A stretch of DNA of 64,000 nucleotides from Motilibacter aurantiacus (GCF_011250645.1 NZ_JAANNO010000005.1:1-64000); one strand, 5' to 3'. Positions 7,476 through 16,231 are shown, counted from the stretch's first letter. Notes: generated by a model not told the origin, from the sequence alone. Made by a program: numbers and translations.

Positions 7476-8923
7476 GCGGCGTCCCCTTCGGCTTCGGCCC
7501 GCCCGGGCGCTCCGGCGACGGGGGCGCAGGCTCCGGCGGCGGCAACGACCCGGCCCGCCAGCCCGACCCCTCGGACCCCTTCGGGCTGCTCGGCGCCATG
7601 GGCGACCCGGCATCCATGGGCGCGGCCCTGCAGCGCCTCGGCCAGCTGCTCTCGTGGACCGGCGGGCCGGTCAACTGGGACCTGGCACGCGACGTCGCCC
7701 GCGCCGGCCTGGTCGGCAAGGACCGCTCCGTGGGCACCGCCGAGCGCGAGCAGGTGGAGCAGGCGCTCCGCCTGGCCGACCTGTGGCTGGACCAGGCCAC
7801 GGCGCTGCCGGCCTCCGGCGCTCCGGCGCAGGCGTGGAGCCGCGCCGAGTGGGTCGAGCACACGCTGCCCAGCTGGAGAGGGCTCGTCGAGCCGGTGGCC
7901 GCCCGTGTGGTCGCCGCGATGGGCGAGACCCTGGCCGAGCAGGCCCAGCAGGGCCTCGGCGACCTGGCCGGGGCCGGCGGGATGAGCCCGGAGGCGCTGG
8001 GCGCCCAGCTCACCGGGCCGCTCGCGGGCATGGTGCGCGCCATGGGCGCGTCGATGTTCGGCGCCCAGGTGGGGCAGGGGCTGGCCGCGCTCGCCGGCGA
8101 GGTCGTGGGCTCCACCGACGTCGGGGTGCCGTTGCTCGACGGGCGCGCCGCACTGCTCCCCGCCGGCGTGGCCGCGTTCGCCGACGGGCTCGAGGTCCCC
8201 GAGGAGGAGGTGCGCCTCTACCTCGCCCTGCGCGAGGCCGCGCACCAGCGGCTGTTCGCCCACGTGCCGTGGCTGCGCGCCCGGCTCTTCGGCGAGATCG
8301 AGGCGTACGCGTCCGGGATCACCATCGACACCAGCCGCATCGAGCAGGCCGTCGCCCAGCTCGACCCGTCGGACCCCTCGGCGCTGCAGGAGGCCCTGGG
8401 CTCCGGCCTCTTCGACGTCGAGCCCTCCCCGGCCCAGGCCGCCGCGCTCGCCCGGCTCGAGACCCTGCTCGCCCTCGTCGAGGGCTGGGTGGACGAGGTC
8501 GTCGCCGCGGCCGCGGAGCCGGCGCTGCGCAACGCGCCCGCGCTGCGCGAGGCCGTCCGGCGACGGCGGGCGACGGGCGGGCCGGCCGAGCAGACGTTCG
8601 CCAGCCTGGTCGGGCTCGAGCTGCGCCCACGCCGGCTGCGCGACGCGGCCGCGCTGTGGAAGGCGGTCGCGCAGGCCCGCGGCATCGAGGGCCGCGATGC
8701 GGTGTGGGGCCATCCGGACCTGTTGCCCGGCTCGACGGACCTCGACGCCCCGGAGGCGTTCGCCGCGGCCGGCGAGGACGAGGCCCTGGACCTGTCCGGC
8801 CTGCTCGCGCCCGGTGCGGAGCCGGGCGCGGAACCGGGTGGGGGGAGCGGGCGGGGGCCGGACGATGGCCCGGGCCAGGGGTCGGACGAGGGACCGGAGC
8901 CGCCCGAGCACCGCGCTCCGTGA
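7472..8923 (+). CDS. Zinc-dependent metalloprotease, DUF2342 (zincin-like) family
   Basis: This 483-residue protein matches the actinobacterial DUF2342/zincin_2 family (Rv3195-like), annotated elsewhere as a putative hydrolase associated with coenzyme F420 genes. After a Gly/Pro-rich start (GVPFGFGPPG) the body is almost wholly alpha-helical. The segment EAAHQRLFAHVPWLRARLFGE (about residues 254-274) carries paired histidines and a glutamate that could bind metal. A disordered Gly/Pro/Glu tail ends the protein. Its substrate is unknown. The stop codon overlaps the GTG of the next Nudix gene, so the two form an operon. Confidence 0.88.
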   Translation: MSGVPFGFGPPGRSGDGGAGSGGGNDPARQPDPSDPFGLLGAMGDPASMGAALQRLGQLLSWTGGPVNWDLARDVARAGLVGKDRSVGTAEREQVEQALRLADLWLDQATALPASGAPAQAWSRAEWVEHTLPSWRGLVEPVAARVVAAMGETLAEQAQQGLGDLAGAGGMSPEALGAQLTGPLAGMVRAMGASMFGAQVGQGLAALAGEVVGSTDVGVPLLDGRAALLPAGVAAFADGLEVPEEEVRLYLALREAAHQRLFAHVPWLRARLFGEIEAYASGITIDTSRIEQAVAQLDPSDPSALQEALGSGLFDVEPSPAQAAALARLETLLALVEGWVDEVVAAAAEPALRNAPALREAVRRRRATGGPAEQTFASLVGLELRPRRLRDAAALWKAVAQARGIEGRDAVWGHPDLLPGSTDLDAPEAFAAAGEDEALDLSGLLAPGAEPGAEPGGGSGRGPDDGPGQGSDEGPEPPEHRAP

Positions 8924-9549
8924 CGGCGCACGGCATGCCGGCCGCGGAAGGCCCGGCGGCCGGATCCGCGGGGACGACGCCGGCGGCGGGCGCGGACGAC
9001 GTGCTGCACGCCGACGCCGTCGCGGCCCTGCGCGGCTGGGCCGCTCCCGACGCCGGGCAGGAGGCGCTGCGGGCGGCGTACCTCGCGCACCTCGCCACCC
9101 GCCCGGACGGGCTGAGCCGCCACTGCCTCGCCGGCCACCTGACGGCGAGCGCCCTCGTGGTCGACCGGTCCACGGGGCGGGCGCTGCTGACGCTGCACCG
9201 CAAGCTGGGCCGGTGGCTGCAGCTGGGCGGCCACTGCGAGCCGGGCGACCGGACGCTCGCACAGGCCGCTCTGCGCGAGGCGACCGAGGAGTCGGGCATT
9301 CCGGGGCTCGTGCTGCGCCCGGTCCCCCTCCGGCTCGACCGCCATCTGGTCCCGTGCGCCGGCCCCGGCACTTCGGTGGCCCATCTGGACGTGCAGTACC
9401 TCGCACTGGCCGCGCCGGGCGCGGTGGAGCAGGTGAGCGAGGAGTCACTGCAGCTGCGGTGGTTCCCGCTGGACGGGCTGCCCGCGGGCACGGACGCCTC
9501 GGTGCGGGCGCTCTGCGCGGACGCGGCCCGGCTCCTGCCGACCCCCTGA
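8920..9549 (+). CDS. Nudix hydrolase
   Basis: This 209-residue protein has an extended N-terminal helical part and a Nudix domain around residues 85-190. The box is GGHCEPGDRTLAQAA followed by REATEESGI: the RExxEExGx half is intact, but the Glu normally found eight residues before it is Arg, so metal binding may differ from classical MutT. GTG at 8920 shares four bases with the stop of the metalloprotease; an ATG at 8935 is an in-frame alternative. It probably hydrolyses a nucleoside-diphosphate-linked substrate. Confidence 0.85.
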   Translation: MTAHGMPAAEGPAAGSAGTTPAAGADDVLHADAVAALRGWAAPDAGQEALRAAYLAHLATRPDGLSRHCLAGHLTASALVVDRSTGRALLTLHRKLGRWLQLGGHCEPGDRTLAQAALREATEESGIPGLVLRPVPLRLDRHLVPCAGPGTSVAHLDVQYLALAAPGAVEQVSEESLQLRWFPLDGLPAGTDASVRALCADAARLLPTP

Positions 9550-9589
9550 CCGACCGACGGCGGGTGACCGGCCCACCGTGCGAAGGCGT

Positions 9590-10255
9590 CTACTCCCCCA
9601 CATCGGAGTCGCAGGCGACCTCGGACGAGGCCGCGCCCTCCGCGATCGCTCCTGCGTCGACGGCGTCGGGGGCGGCCGCGCCGGCGGCCTCCACACCCTC
9701 GAGGAAGCCACGCGCCCGCTCGGTCCGCGGGTATGCCTCCAGCAGCGCCCAGAAGGCCGGCCCGTGACCGGGCTCGAGCAGGTGGGCGAGCTCGTGCAGG
9801 AGGACGTAGTCCAGGACCCACCCCGGCATGCCCTGCAGCCGGGTGCTGAGCCGGATGGAGGCGTCCGCCGGGGTGCACGAGCCCCACCGGCTCCCCTGGT
9901 TGTCGACCCAGCGGACCGTGGCCGGCACCGCGCGCCCGTCGAGGAAGCGCTGGGAGAGCTCGGCGGCCCGGTCCAGCAGCGTCTCGTCGGTCGGCCGCCG
10001 TCGCCGCTCCTGCAGCTCCAACCGCCGGAGCATCGTGGTGACCCACTGCCGTTCCTGGGCCGCGGGCAGCCCGGCGGGGACCAGCACGACGACGGTGTCG
10101 CCGTCGCGGTAGGCCGAGACGGTGCGCCGTCGGCGGGCGCTGCGCCGCACCTCGACGTGCGGGGCGCCGGTGGCGGGCGCGCCAGCGGCGGGACGGGCGG
10201 GCGAGGGTCTCGCGGACGGGTCACCCTCCGCAGGCAGCGCCCCGCTCCCCTCCAT
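9590..10255 (-). CDS. YgjP-like (M48-type) metallopeptidase domain protein
   Basis: This 221-residue protein carries the YgjP/WLM-type zinc motif HELAH (His154, Glu155, His158) followed by a third ligand in EPGHGPAFW. The upstream RWVDNQGSRWGSC segment is typical of the family. About 35 low-complexity residues precede the domain, and an acidic Ala-rich tail of about 35 residues follows. ATG at 10255 is preceded by TAGCGT and 6 bases, so it is likely translated from a leaderless mRNA. It converges on the Nudix gene. The cellular substrate is unknown. Confidence 0.88.
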   Translation of the reverse strand: MEGSGALPAEGDPSARPSPARPAAGAPATGAPHVEVRRSARRRRTVSAYRDGDTVVVLVPAGLPAAQERQWVTTMLRRLELQERRRRPTDETLLDRAAELSQRFLDGRAVPATVRWVDNQGSRWGSCTPADASIRLSTRLQGMPGWVLDYVLLHELAHLLEPGHGPAFWALLEAYPRTERARGFLEGVEAAGAAAPDAVDAGAIAEGAASSEVACDSDVGE

Positions 10256-10580
10256 GTTCGGACGCTACCGCGGATCCTGCGCAGGGTGGGGCAGAACACG
10301 CAACCGGCCAGATCTCCACAAGTCCTGCCCGACATCAGTGCAGGTCAACGAGGTTCCGCCGTGGCTGTCCCCAGCGCCGTCCACAGGTTTCGCCCACGTC
10401 GTCCCCAGGCGCGTGCACAGGCCCGGCCCGTGCCCCGGCGCGCCCGCCGCCCGTGGCATCCACGGCGTTCGGCGCCTCCTGGCATAGGCTCACCGCTCGG
10501 AGCCTTCGCCGGGCGACGGAGCCCGGGAGGAACCCCTCCCCAGGCCCAGCCCGGCTCCCCCCGACGACAAGGAGATCCTC
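10256..10580. promoter_or_regulatory. Divergent intergenic region with two promoter -10 elements
   Basis: These 325 bases separate the YgjP-like gene (left, minus) from the DUF5679 gene (right, plus). TAGCGT at 10262-10267 (minus) serves the left gene. TAGGCT at 10485-10490 (plus) would start transcription near 10497, leaving an 80-90 base 5' UTR before DUF5679. No open frame with convincing composition or Shine-Dalgarno lies between them. Confidence 0.5.
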
Positions 10581-10739
10581 GTGGCCGAGAGCTACAGCGG
10601 CGAGGCGTACTGCGTGAAGTGCAAGGAGAAGCGGGAGTTCACCGGCGAGGTGAAGGTCAGCGACTCCGGCCGCCGCATGGCCCAGGGCATCTGCCCGGTC
10701 TGCGGCACCAAGCTCAACCGCATCCTCGGCAAGGCCTGA
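10581..10739 (+). CDS. DUF5679 zinc-ribbon protein
   Basis: This 52-residue protein matches the small DUF5679 family of Actinobacteria. Two Cys pairs, CVKC (residues 11-14) and CPVC (38-41), form a predicted zinc ribbon, and the segment SDSGRRMAQGICPVCGTK is the family signature. The GTG start has AAGGAG seven bases upstream. It is a single-gene unit: promoter-like TAGGCT at 10485 and a strong hairpin directly after the stop. The DNA, RNA or protein partner is unknown. Confidence 0.92.
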   Translation: MAESYSGEAYCVKCKEKREFTGEVKVSDSGRRMAQGICPVCGTKLNRILGKA

Positions 10740-10763
10740 CGCGCAGCGCACTGCTCGCCCCGA

Positions 10764-10798
10764 CGCGGGGCCGTTCCCGACCCGGGAGCGGCCCCGCG
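10764..10798 (+). terminator. Terminator-like hairpin after DUF5679
   Basis: A perfect 10-bp stem (CGCGGGGCCG at 10764-10773 with CGGCCCCGCG at 10789-10798) is followed by CCTTT. Its position 25 bases after the DUF5679 stop fits intrinsic termination. Confidence 0.7.
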
Positions 10799-10822
10799 CC
10801 TTTGTGCCCGGCCCGAGCCCGC

Positions 10823-10906
10823 GCCGCTGCCCGCGGCACGCCGGCGCTGCCCGCAGGACAGCCGGCGCTGCCCGCAGGACAGCCGACGCTGCCCGCAGGA
10901 CAGCCG
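10823..10906. repeat. 21-bp tandem repeat, four units
   Basis: Four head-to-tail 21-base units (10823, 10844, 10865, 10886) lie between the DUF5679 terminator and the ThiF-like gene. Units 2 and 3 are identical, unit 4 differs at its first base, and unit 1 is degenerate. The core is CTGCCCGCAGGACAGCCG. There are no spacers, so it is not a CRISPR. It may be a replication-slippage product or a binding-site cluster. Confidence 0.8.
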
Positions 10907-11029
10907 ACGCCGCGCCTGGGGACGCCGGCGCGGCCCGTCGCCGAGAGCTCGGCCTGTGGACGGGGCGGCCCGCCCCCCGGCCGACTCGGCCAGGCTGCTG
11001 CCGCCGTACTCGCCGTCGCCGGAGGCCCC

Positions 11030-12181
11030 ATGCGCCCAGCCCTCAAGCCCGCCCTCCGTCGTCTCTGGCGCGACCCGGCGACGCTCCAGCTGGGCCTGGA
11101 CGCCGACCGCGCCGTCGTCGTCGGCGGCCTGGCACCGGCCGCCGCGCGCCTGCTCGAGTCGCTGGACGGCACCCGCGAGACGGACGAGCTGCTGCAGGGG
11201 ACCCGGTCCCACGGGGTCGACCCCGCCACCGTGAGCGCGCTGCTGGCCCTGCTCACCGACAGCGGCGCGGTGGAGGACGCGGCGGCCGACCGGCGGGTGC
11301 TGCGCGAGCTGCCCGGGCTCGACCGCGAGCGGCTGGCACCGGACCTGGCCGCGCTCTCGCTGGCGCGCCGAGCCTCGGACGGCGGGGCGGGCGCGCTGCG
11401 CTCGCGGCTCGCGCGCACCGTCCGGGTGCACGGCGCGGGCCGGGTCGGGGCCGGCGTGGCCGCCCTGCTCGCCGCCGCGGGTGTCGGCCGGGTCGAGGTC
11501 GAGGACGCCGGGCCGGTACGCCCCGGCGACCTGAGCCCGGGCGGACACCCTCCGACCCGGCTGGGCTACCGGCGCGGGCCGGCGGCCGAGCAGTCCGCGG
11601 CGCTGTGGACGTCGCGCCCAGCCCCGCCCCCGGCCGCGCCGTCCCAGCCCGCCGGCCCGCGGGGACGCCGGCCCGCCGCCGGGCGCGCCGGGGACCCGGC
11701 GACGCGGGCCGCCCCCGCGCCGGGCATGCGGCTGCCTGACCTCGCGGTGCTCGCCCCGGCCCTGTCCCCGGCCCCGCACCTGGTGGAGGCGCTGGTCCGC
11801 GACGGCGTCCCGCACCTGCTCGTCGCCGTGCGCGAGACCACCGCGGTGGTGGGCCCGCTCGTGCTCCCCGGGCGGTCGGCCTGCCTGCGCTGCCTGGACC
11901 TGCACCGCACCGACCGGGACCCCGCGTGGCCACGTCTCGCCGCGCAGCTCGCCGCGCCCGCGGCGCCACCCGTCGACAGCTGCGACGTGGCGCTGGCCGC
12001 CCTGGCCGCGGCGAGCGCCTGCCTGCAGGCGCTGGCCTACCTCGACGGCGACGAGGCCCCGGCCGTCCGGGACGGGGCCCTGGAGACGGCGCTGCCCGCC
12101 GGCCGCACCCGCCGCCGTTCCTGGTCGGTGCACCCGGCCTGCGGGTGCGGGTGGCAGCCCGGCACGGAGGCGGCCCGGTGA
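11030..12181 (+). CDS. ThiF/E1-like protein of the TOMM cyclodehydratase-related type
   Basis: This 383-residue protein has an N-terminal helical part (residues 1-110), comparable to peptide-binding domains of E1-like cyclodehydratase partners, then a Rossmann motif VHGAGRVGAG (133-142). The segment SACLRCLDLHRTDRDPAW (near residue 285) is characteristic of the TOMM-type ThiF family and carries a CxxC. Another Cys pair ends the protein (HPACGCGW). The region after the Rossmann motif is interrupted by a Pro/Arg/Ala-rich insert. ATG at 11030 follows GGAGG. No YcaO gene or precursor peptide is present nearby, so it is an orphan; adenylation of a partner is inferred only. Confidence 0.8.
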   Translation: MRPALKPALRRLWRDPATLQLGLDADRAVVVGGLAPAAARLLESLDGTRETDELLQGTRSHGVDPATVSALLALLTDSGAVEDAAADRRVLRELPGLDRERLAPDLAALSLARRASDGGAGALRSRLARTVRVHGAGRVGAGVAALLAAAGVGRVEVEDAGPVRPGDLSPGGHPPTRLGYRRGPAAEQSAALWTSRPAPPPAAPSQPAGPRGRRPAAGRAGDPATRAAPAPGMRLPDLAVLAPALSPAPHLVEALVRDGVPHLLVAVRETTAVVGPLVLPGRSACLRCLDLHRTDRDPAWPRLAAQLAAPAAPPVDSCDVALAALAAASACLQALAYLDGDEAPAVRDGALETALPAGRTRRRSWSVHPACGCGWQPGTEAAR

Positions 12182-12299
12182 GCGACGCGGCCACCCGGCC
12201 CCTGCGCCGGGGTGCCCCGATCTGCGGGGCGTGCCCGGGTTCGGGCCGGGCCGGGCCGGGGCACGGGCGCCCGACGCCCGCGTGCGTCAGGATGGACGG

Positions 12300-13610
12300 G
12301 TGAGCGAGCTCCCACGCAAGGCAGTTGCCCGGACGGCCCGGCTCGCCGCCCTTCCCGTCGGGTTCGCGGGGCGTACGGCCCTGGGGCTGGGCAAGCGGCT
12401 CGGCGGCCGGCCGGCCGACGAGGTCTCGGCCGACGTGCAGGCCCGCACGGCCGAGCAGGTCTTCCGCGTGCTGGGCGACCTCAAGGGCGGGGCGATGAAG
12501 CTCGGCCAGGCCATGTCGATCTTCGAGGCCGCGTTGCCGGAGGACGTGGCCGCGCCCTACCGGTCGACGCTCACCCGGCTGCAGGACGCCGCGCCGCCCA
12601 TGCCGGCCGACAGCGTCCGGGAGGTGCTCGCGGCCGAGCTCGGGCCCGGGTGGGCGGCCCTGCTGCCCGAGTTCGAGGACGTGCCGGCTGCGGCGGCCTC
12701 CATCGGGCAGGTGCACCGGGCGCGCTGGTCCGACGGGCGAGCGGTGGCGGTGAAGGTGCAGTACCCCGGCTCGGAGCAGGCGCTGCGCGCGGACCTGGAC
12801 CAGCTGACCCGGCTCGGGCGGGTCCTCGGCCCGCTCGTGCCCGGGATGGACGTCAAGCCCCTGCTGCGCGAGCTGCGCGACCGGGTCGCCGAGGAGCTGG
12901 ACTACGGGCTGGAGGCCGAGGCGCAGCGCGCGTTCGCCGCGGCGTACGCCGGCGACCCCGAGATCGCGGTGCCGCCCGTGCTCGCCAACACCGCCCGCGT
13001 GCTGGTCACCGAGTGGCTCGAGGGGACCCCGCTCTCCCAGGTCATCGCCGACGGCGACCAGCCCGAGCGGGACCGGGTCGGCCTGCTCTACGTCCGCTTC
13101 CTCTTCTCCGGGCCGGCGCGGGTGCAGATGCTCCACGCCGACCCCCACCCGGGCAACTTCCGGGTGCTCCCCGACGGCCGGCTCGGAGTGGTGGACTTCG
13201 GTGCGGTCGCCCGGCTGCCCGGAGGGCTGCCCCCCTCGATCGGGACGCTCATGCGCCGCGCGCTGGATGGCGCGGCGTACACGATGCTGGCGGGCCTGCG
13301 CGAGGAGGGCTTCGTGAAGCCGGGGGTCACGATCGACCCCGGCGCGCTGCTGGACTACCTCGCGCCGTTCATCGAGCCGGCCAGCGTGGAGCGGTTCCGT
13401 TTCACCCGGGCCTGGATGCGCGAGCAGTTCGCGCGGATCAACGACCCGCGCCAGCCGGGCTACACGGTCGGGCTGAAGCTGAACATGCCGCCGGCGTACC
13501 TGCTCATCCACCGGGTGTGGCTGGGCGGCATCGGGGTGCTGTCCCAGCTGGGCACGGAAGCGCCGTTCCGGGCCGAGCTCGACCGCTGGCTGCCGGGCTT
13601 CGCGGACTGA
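12300..13610 (+). CDS. ABC1/AarF (UbiB) family atypical kinase
   Basis: This 436-residue protein has the family-defining features: a KxGQ motif in GGAMKLGQAMS, the Ala-rich nucleotide loop AAAASIGQVHRARW, the invariant Lys in AVAVKVQYPG, the catalytic loop HADPHPGNF and the metal-binding VVDFGAV. The family is linked to quinone metabolism, but actinobacterial members such as Rv3197 lie next to whiB7 and have been tied to antibiotic tolerance. GTG at 12300 was chosen because the upstream frame is Gly/Arg shadow sequence. The preceding GGATGG is a weak ribosome-binding site or a -10-like element. Confidence 0.9.
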   Translation: MSELPRKAVARTARLAALPVGFAGRTALGLGKRLGGRPADEVSADVQARTAEQVFRVLGDLKGGAMKLGQAMSIFEAALPEDVAAPYRSTLTRLQDAAPPMPADSVREVLAAELGPGWAALLPEFEDVPAAAASIGQVHRARWSDGRAVAVKVQYPGSEQALRADLDQLTRLGRVLGPLVPGMDVKPLLRELRDRVAEELDYGLEAEAQRAFAAAYAGDPEIAVPPVLANTARVLVTEWLEGTPLSQVIADGDQPERDRVGLLYVRFLFSGPARVQMLHADPHPGNFRVLPDGRLGVVDFGAVARLPGGLPPSIGTLMRRALDGAAYTMLAGLREEGFVKPGVTIDPGALLDYLAPFIEPASVERFRFTRAWMREQFARINDPRQPGYTVGLKLNMPPAYLLIHRVWLGGIGVLSQLGTEAPFRAELDRWLPGFAD

Positions 13611-13635
13611 CCGCGCGGCTCCTGGGCGGCCCGTC

Positions 13636-14568
13636 TCACCCCGGAGGCGCCGGCAGCCGCTGGCGCAGCTCGAGCAGCGGGGCGAACAGGTCGCCGACCT
13701 CCTCCACGCGCGCGAGCACCTCGCCGGCCGTGAAGCGCAGGTCCTCGGGGCGCTCGCACGCCTCGACCTCGTCCCACGTCACCGGGGTGGAGACGGTCGG
13801 GGCCTCCCGCGCGCGCAGCGAGTAGGGCGCGACCGTCGTCTTGGCCGCGTTGTTCTGGCTCCAGTCGATCAGCACCTTGCGTGGGCGCAGCGCCTTGGTC
13901 ATCCGGGACACGATCAGGCCCGGGTGCTCGCGCTCCAGGCACTCGGCGAGCTTCTTCGCGAAGGCCGAGGTCCGCTCTCCCGGCTGGGGGGCGATCGGGA
14001 CGTACAGCTGCAGCCCCTTGGACCCGCTCGTCTTCGCCCAGGCGCGCAGCCCGCCGTACTCGGTGCGGGCGAGCACCTCGCGCAGCAGCAGCGCGACCCG
14101 GCAGCACTCCACGACCGTGGCGGGCGGCCCCGGGTCGAGGTCGAGCACGAGCAGGTCCGAGTCGTGGATCGCGCCGCGCGGCCCGACGGTCCACTGCGGG
14201 ACGTGCAGCTCGAGGGCGGCCAGGTTGGCCAGCCAGACGAGCGTGGCCAGGTCCTCCACGACGACGTAGTCGACCGTCTCGCGGTCCTTGCTGCTGCCCG
14301 GCGACGGGACCGCCACGGTGCGCACCCAGTCCGGGGTGTGGCGGGGCGCGTTCTTCTCGAAGAACGGGGTGCTCTCCACCCCGTCGGGGTAACGCTTGCG
14401 CGTCAGCGCCCGAGCCGCGAGGTGGGGCAGCAACACCGGGGCGATCCGCGCGTAGTAGTCGATGACCTCGCCCTTGGTGAAGCCCACCTCGGGATAGAGG
14501 ACCTTGTCGAGGTTGGTCAGCACGAGCTGGCGCCCCTCGACCTCGACCCCGGTCTTCGTCGGCGCCAC
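13636..14568 (-). CDS. LigD polymerase/primase domain protein (non-homologous end joining)
   Basis: This 310-residue protein consists of the POL domain of LigD alone, without ligase or phosphoesterase domains. Motifs visible are LTNLDKVLYPEVGFTKGEV near the N-terminus, the metal-binding LVLDLDPGPP, the SGSKGLQLYVP segment and IDWSQNNAAKTTVAPYSLR near the end. Such proteins fill or extend broken DNA ends, favouring ribonucleotides, together with Ku. The GTG start at 14568 has GGGAGAG upstream. It is divergent from the Ku gene across 155 bp, which should contain both promoters. Confidence 0.93.
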   Translation of the reverse strand: MAPTKTGVEVEGRQLVLTNLDKVLYPEVGFTKGEVIDYYARIAPVLLPHLAARALTRKRYPDGVESTPFFEKNAPRHTPDWVRTVAVPSPGSSKDRETVDYVVVEDLATLVWLANLAALELHVPQWTVGPRGAIHDSDLLVLDLDPGPPATVVECCRVALLLREVLARTEYGGLRAWAKTSGSKGLQLYVPIAPQPGERTSAFAKKLAECLEREHPGLIVSRMTKALRPRKVLIDWSQNNAAKTTVAPYSLRAREAPTVSTPVTWDEVEACERPEDLRFTAGEVLARVEEVGDLFAPLLELRQRLPAPPG

Positions 14569-14723
14569 CGCTCTCCCCTCTCCCGCGGGCCGTCCCGCGG
14601 GGCCGCAGCACTATCGTCCCTTGGCACGGGAGTGGCCGTGGGCCGCGTGCACGGCCTCCTCCAGGGCGTACCTGCCCGCGCGCCCTGTTTCCACACGCCG
14701 CCCGTTCGGGGAGACTGATCGCC

Positions 14724-15851
14724 ATGCAGGCCATCTGGAAGGGCACGGTCTCCTTCGGGCTGGTGTCGATACCCGTGAAGCTCTACGCCGCGACGGAGGA
14801 GAAGGGGATCTCCTTCCGCCAGGTGCACGACGCTGACGGTGGCCGGATCAAGTACAAGCGGGTCTGCTCCATCGACGGCGAGGAGGTCGCCTACCGCGAC
14901 ATCGTCAAGGGCTTCGAGTTGCCCGACGGCGACGTGGTCGTGCTGAGCGACGAGGACTTCGCCGCCCTGCCGCTGCCGACCAAGCGGACGATCGACGTCC
15001 TGCAGTTCGTGCCGCTGGAGCAGATCGACGGCGTCTACATGTCCAAGCCGTACTACATCGCCGCGGACGGACCCGGCAACAAGCCCTACGTCCTGCTGCG
15101 CGACGCGCTCGAGCGCAGCGGCCGAGCGGCGTTGGTCAAGGTGGCCCTGCGCAACCGCGAGTCGCTCGCCGTGATGCGGCCCCGCGACGGGGCGCTGCTC
15201 GTGCAGACGATGCTGTGGCCGGACGAGGTGCGCGGGGCCGAGCCGTTCGCCCCCGACGAGGACGTCTCGATCCGCGACCAGGAGGTCGCGATGGCCGAGT
15301 CCTACATCTCCACGCTCTCCGACGACTTCGACCCCTCGGCGTTCAGCGACGACTACCGCGCGGCGCTCGAGGAGCTCGTCGCGGCCAAGACCGGCGGGCG
15401 CGAGCTGCAGGACGAGCAGGAGGAGCCGGAGACCGGCGGAACCGTCGTCGACCTGATGGCGGCGCTGCGCGCGAGCGTGGAGGCGGCACAGGCCAAGCGG
15501 GCGGGCGGCGCCGCGGCCCCGGCGCGGGCGGCGCAGCACGACGACGACGCCGGCGATGACGGGACGGCCGGCGAGACCGACAGCGGGGCCGACGCGTCGG
15601 AGCAGCGGCCCGCGCGCAAGCGGGCCGCGGCGAAGAAGGCCCCGGCGCGCAAGGCCGCCGAGGACGGGGGCAAGGCTCCCACCAGGAAGGTCGCGGCGAA
15701 GAGCTCGTCGGCCGCGAAGACGCCGGCGAAGAAGGCGACGACCGGGACCGCCAAGAAGGCGGCGGCCAAGACCGCGACCAAGACCGCGACCAAGACCGCC
15801 ACGAAGTCGGCCGGCACGGCGAAGAGGGCCGCTGCGCGCAAGAGCGCTTGA
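14724..15851 (+). CDS. ku: Ku protein (non-homologous end joining)
   Basis: This 375-residue bacterial Ku binds double-strand ends as a homodimer ring and recruits LigD. The core begins directly with the family signature AIWKGTVSFGLVSIPVKLY and continues through VCSIDGEEV and ALRNRESLAVMRP to about residue 260. The last 90 residues form a Lys/Ala-rich tail with KTATKTATKTATK repeats, like the extended DNA-binding tails of some actinobacterial Ku proteins. ATG at 14724 follows GGGGA. A TATCGT box at about 14612 is a candidate -10. A short hairpin (15862-15879) follows the gene. Confidence 0.96.
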   Translation: MQAIWKGTVSFGLVSIPVKLYAATEEKGISFRQVHDADGGRIKYKRVCSIDGEEVAYRDIVKGFELPDGDVVVLSDEDFAALPLPTKRTIDVLQFVPLEQIDGVYMSKPYYIAADGPGNKPYVLLRDALERSGRAALVKVALRNRESLAVMRPRDGALLVQTMLWPDEVRGAEPFAPDEDVSIRDQEVAMAESYISTLSDDFDPSAFSDDYRAALEELVAAKTGGRELQDEQEEPETGGTVVDLMAALRASVEAAQAKRAGGAAAPARAAQHDDDAGDDGTAGETDSGADASEQRPARKRAAAKKAPARKAAEDGGKAPTRKVAAKSSSAAKTPAKKATTGTAKKAAAKTATKTATKTATKSAGTAKRAAARKSA

Positions 15852-15916
15852 CCGGCCTCCTGCTCGCGCACCCGCGAGCGCGGCTGCCCGCCCGCCGAGG
15901 CGGCTAGGCTGGCCCC

Positions 15917-16027
15917 GTGAGTGTCGGTCTCTTCCTCGCCCTCACGGGCGCAGTCCTCCTGGCTGTGGTCGTGGTCGTGCTGGTCGTCGCGTACCTCGGC
16001 TCGTCCCGGGCGCGCGCCCGGCGCTGA
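15917..16027 (+). CDS. 36-residue single-pass membrane miniprotein
   Basis: GTG at 15917 lies 6 bases after TAGGCT (15905-15910), the strict leaderless spacing. The frame encodes a membrane segment of about 24 residues (FLALTGAVLLAVVVVVLVV) with a short Arg-rich end (SSRARARR), giving an N-out/C-in topology by the positive-inside rule. It is too short for family assignment. A 65-residue ORF on the opposite strand overlaps it but lacks comparable signals. Confidence 0.55.
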   Translation: MSVGLFLALTGAVLLAVVVVVLVVAYLGSSRARARR

Positions 16028-16231
16028 CCCCTCCGCGACTGGTCGCCCCGGGGCGCGGTCGGGACCTCGCCCGCGGCTGGGCCGCGAGCACCGCGGCCAG
16101 GGCCCGACGGGCGGCGTAGACCGCCAACAGTCTGCTCATCGTCGTTCCGTCCCTCGCCGGCTCCGTCGCTTCGACGCCACGGAGCCCTGGTCGTGCGGGC
16201 GGGGCGCGCCTGCGACGCCCCGCCCCCGTCC

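Noticed and set aside
10823-10906. CRISPR array
   Set aside because: Units are directly abutting with no spacers, and no cas gene lies in the window. The same applies to 36433-36504.
9578-11029. Long upstream extension of the ThiF-like frame
   Set aside because: It runs through the DUF5679 gene in another frame, the terminator and the 21-bp repeats; ATG 11030 with GGAGG is well supported.
15942-16139. 65-residue minus-strand ORF (MSRLLAVYAARRAL...)
   Set aside because: Its second half is Arg/Pro/Gly shadow sequence, its ribosome-binding site is poor, and it overlaps the leaderless miniprotein on the other strand.
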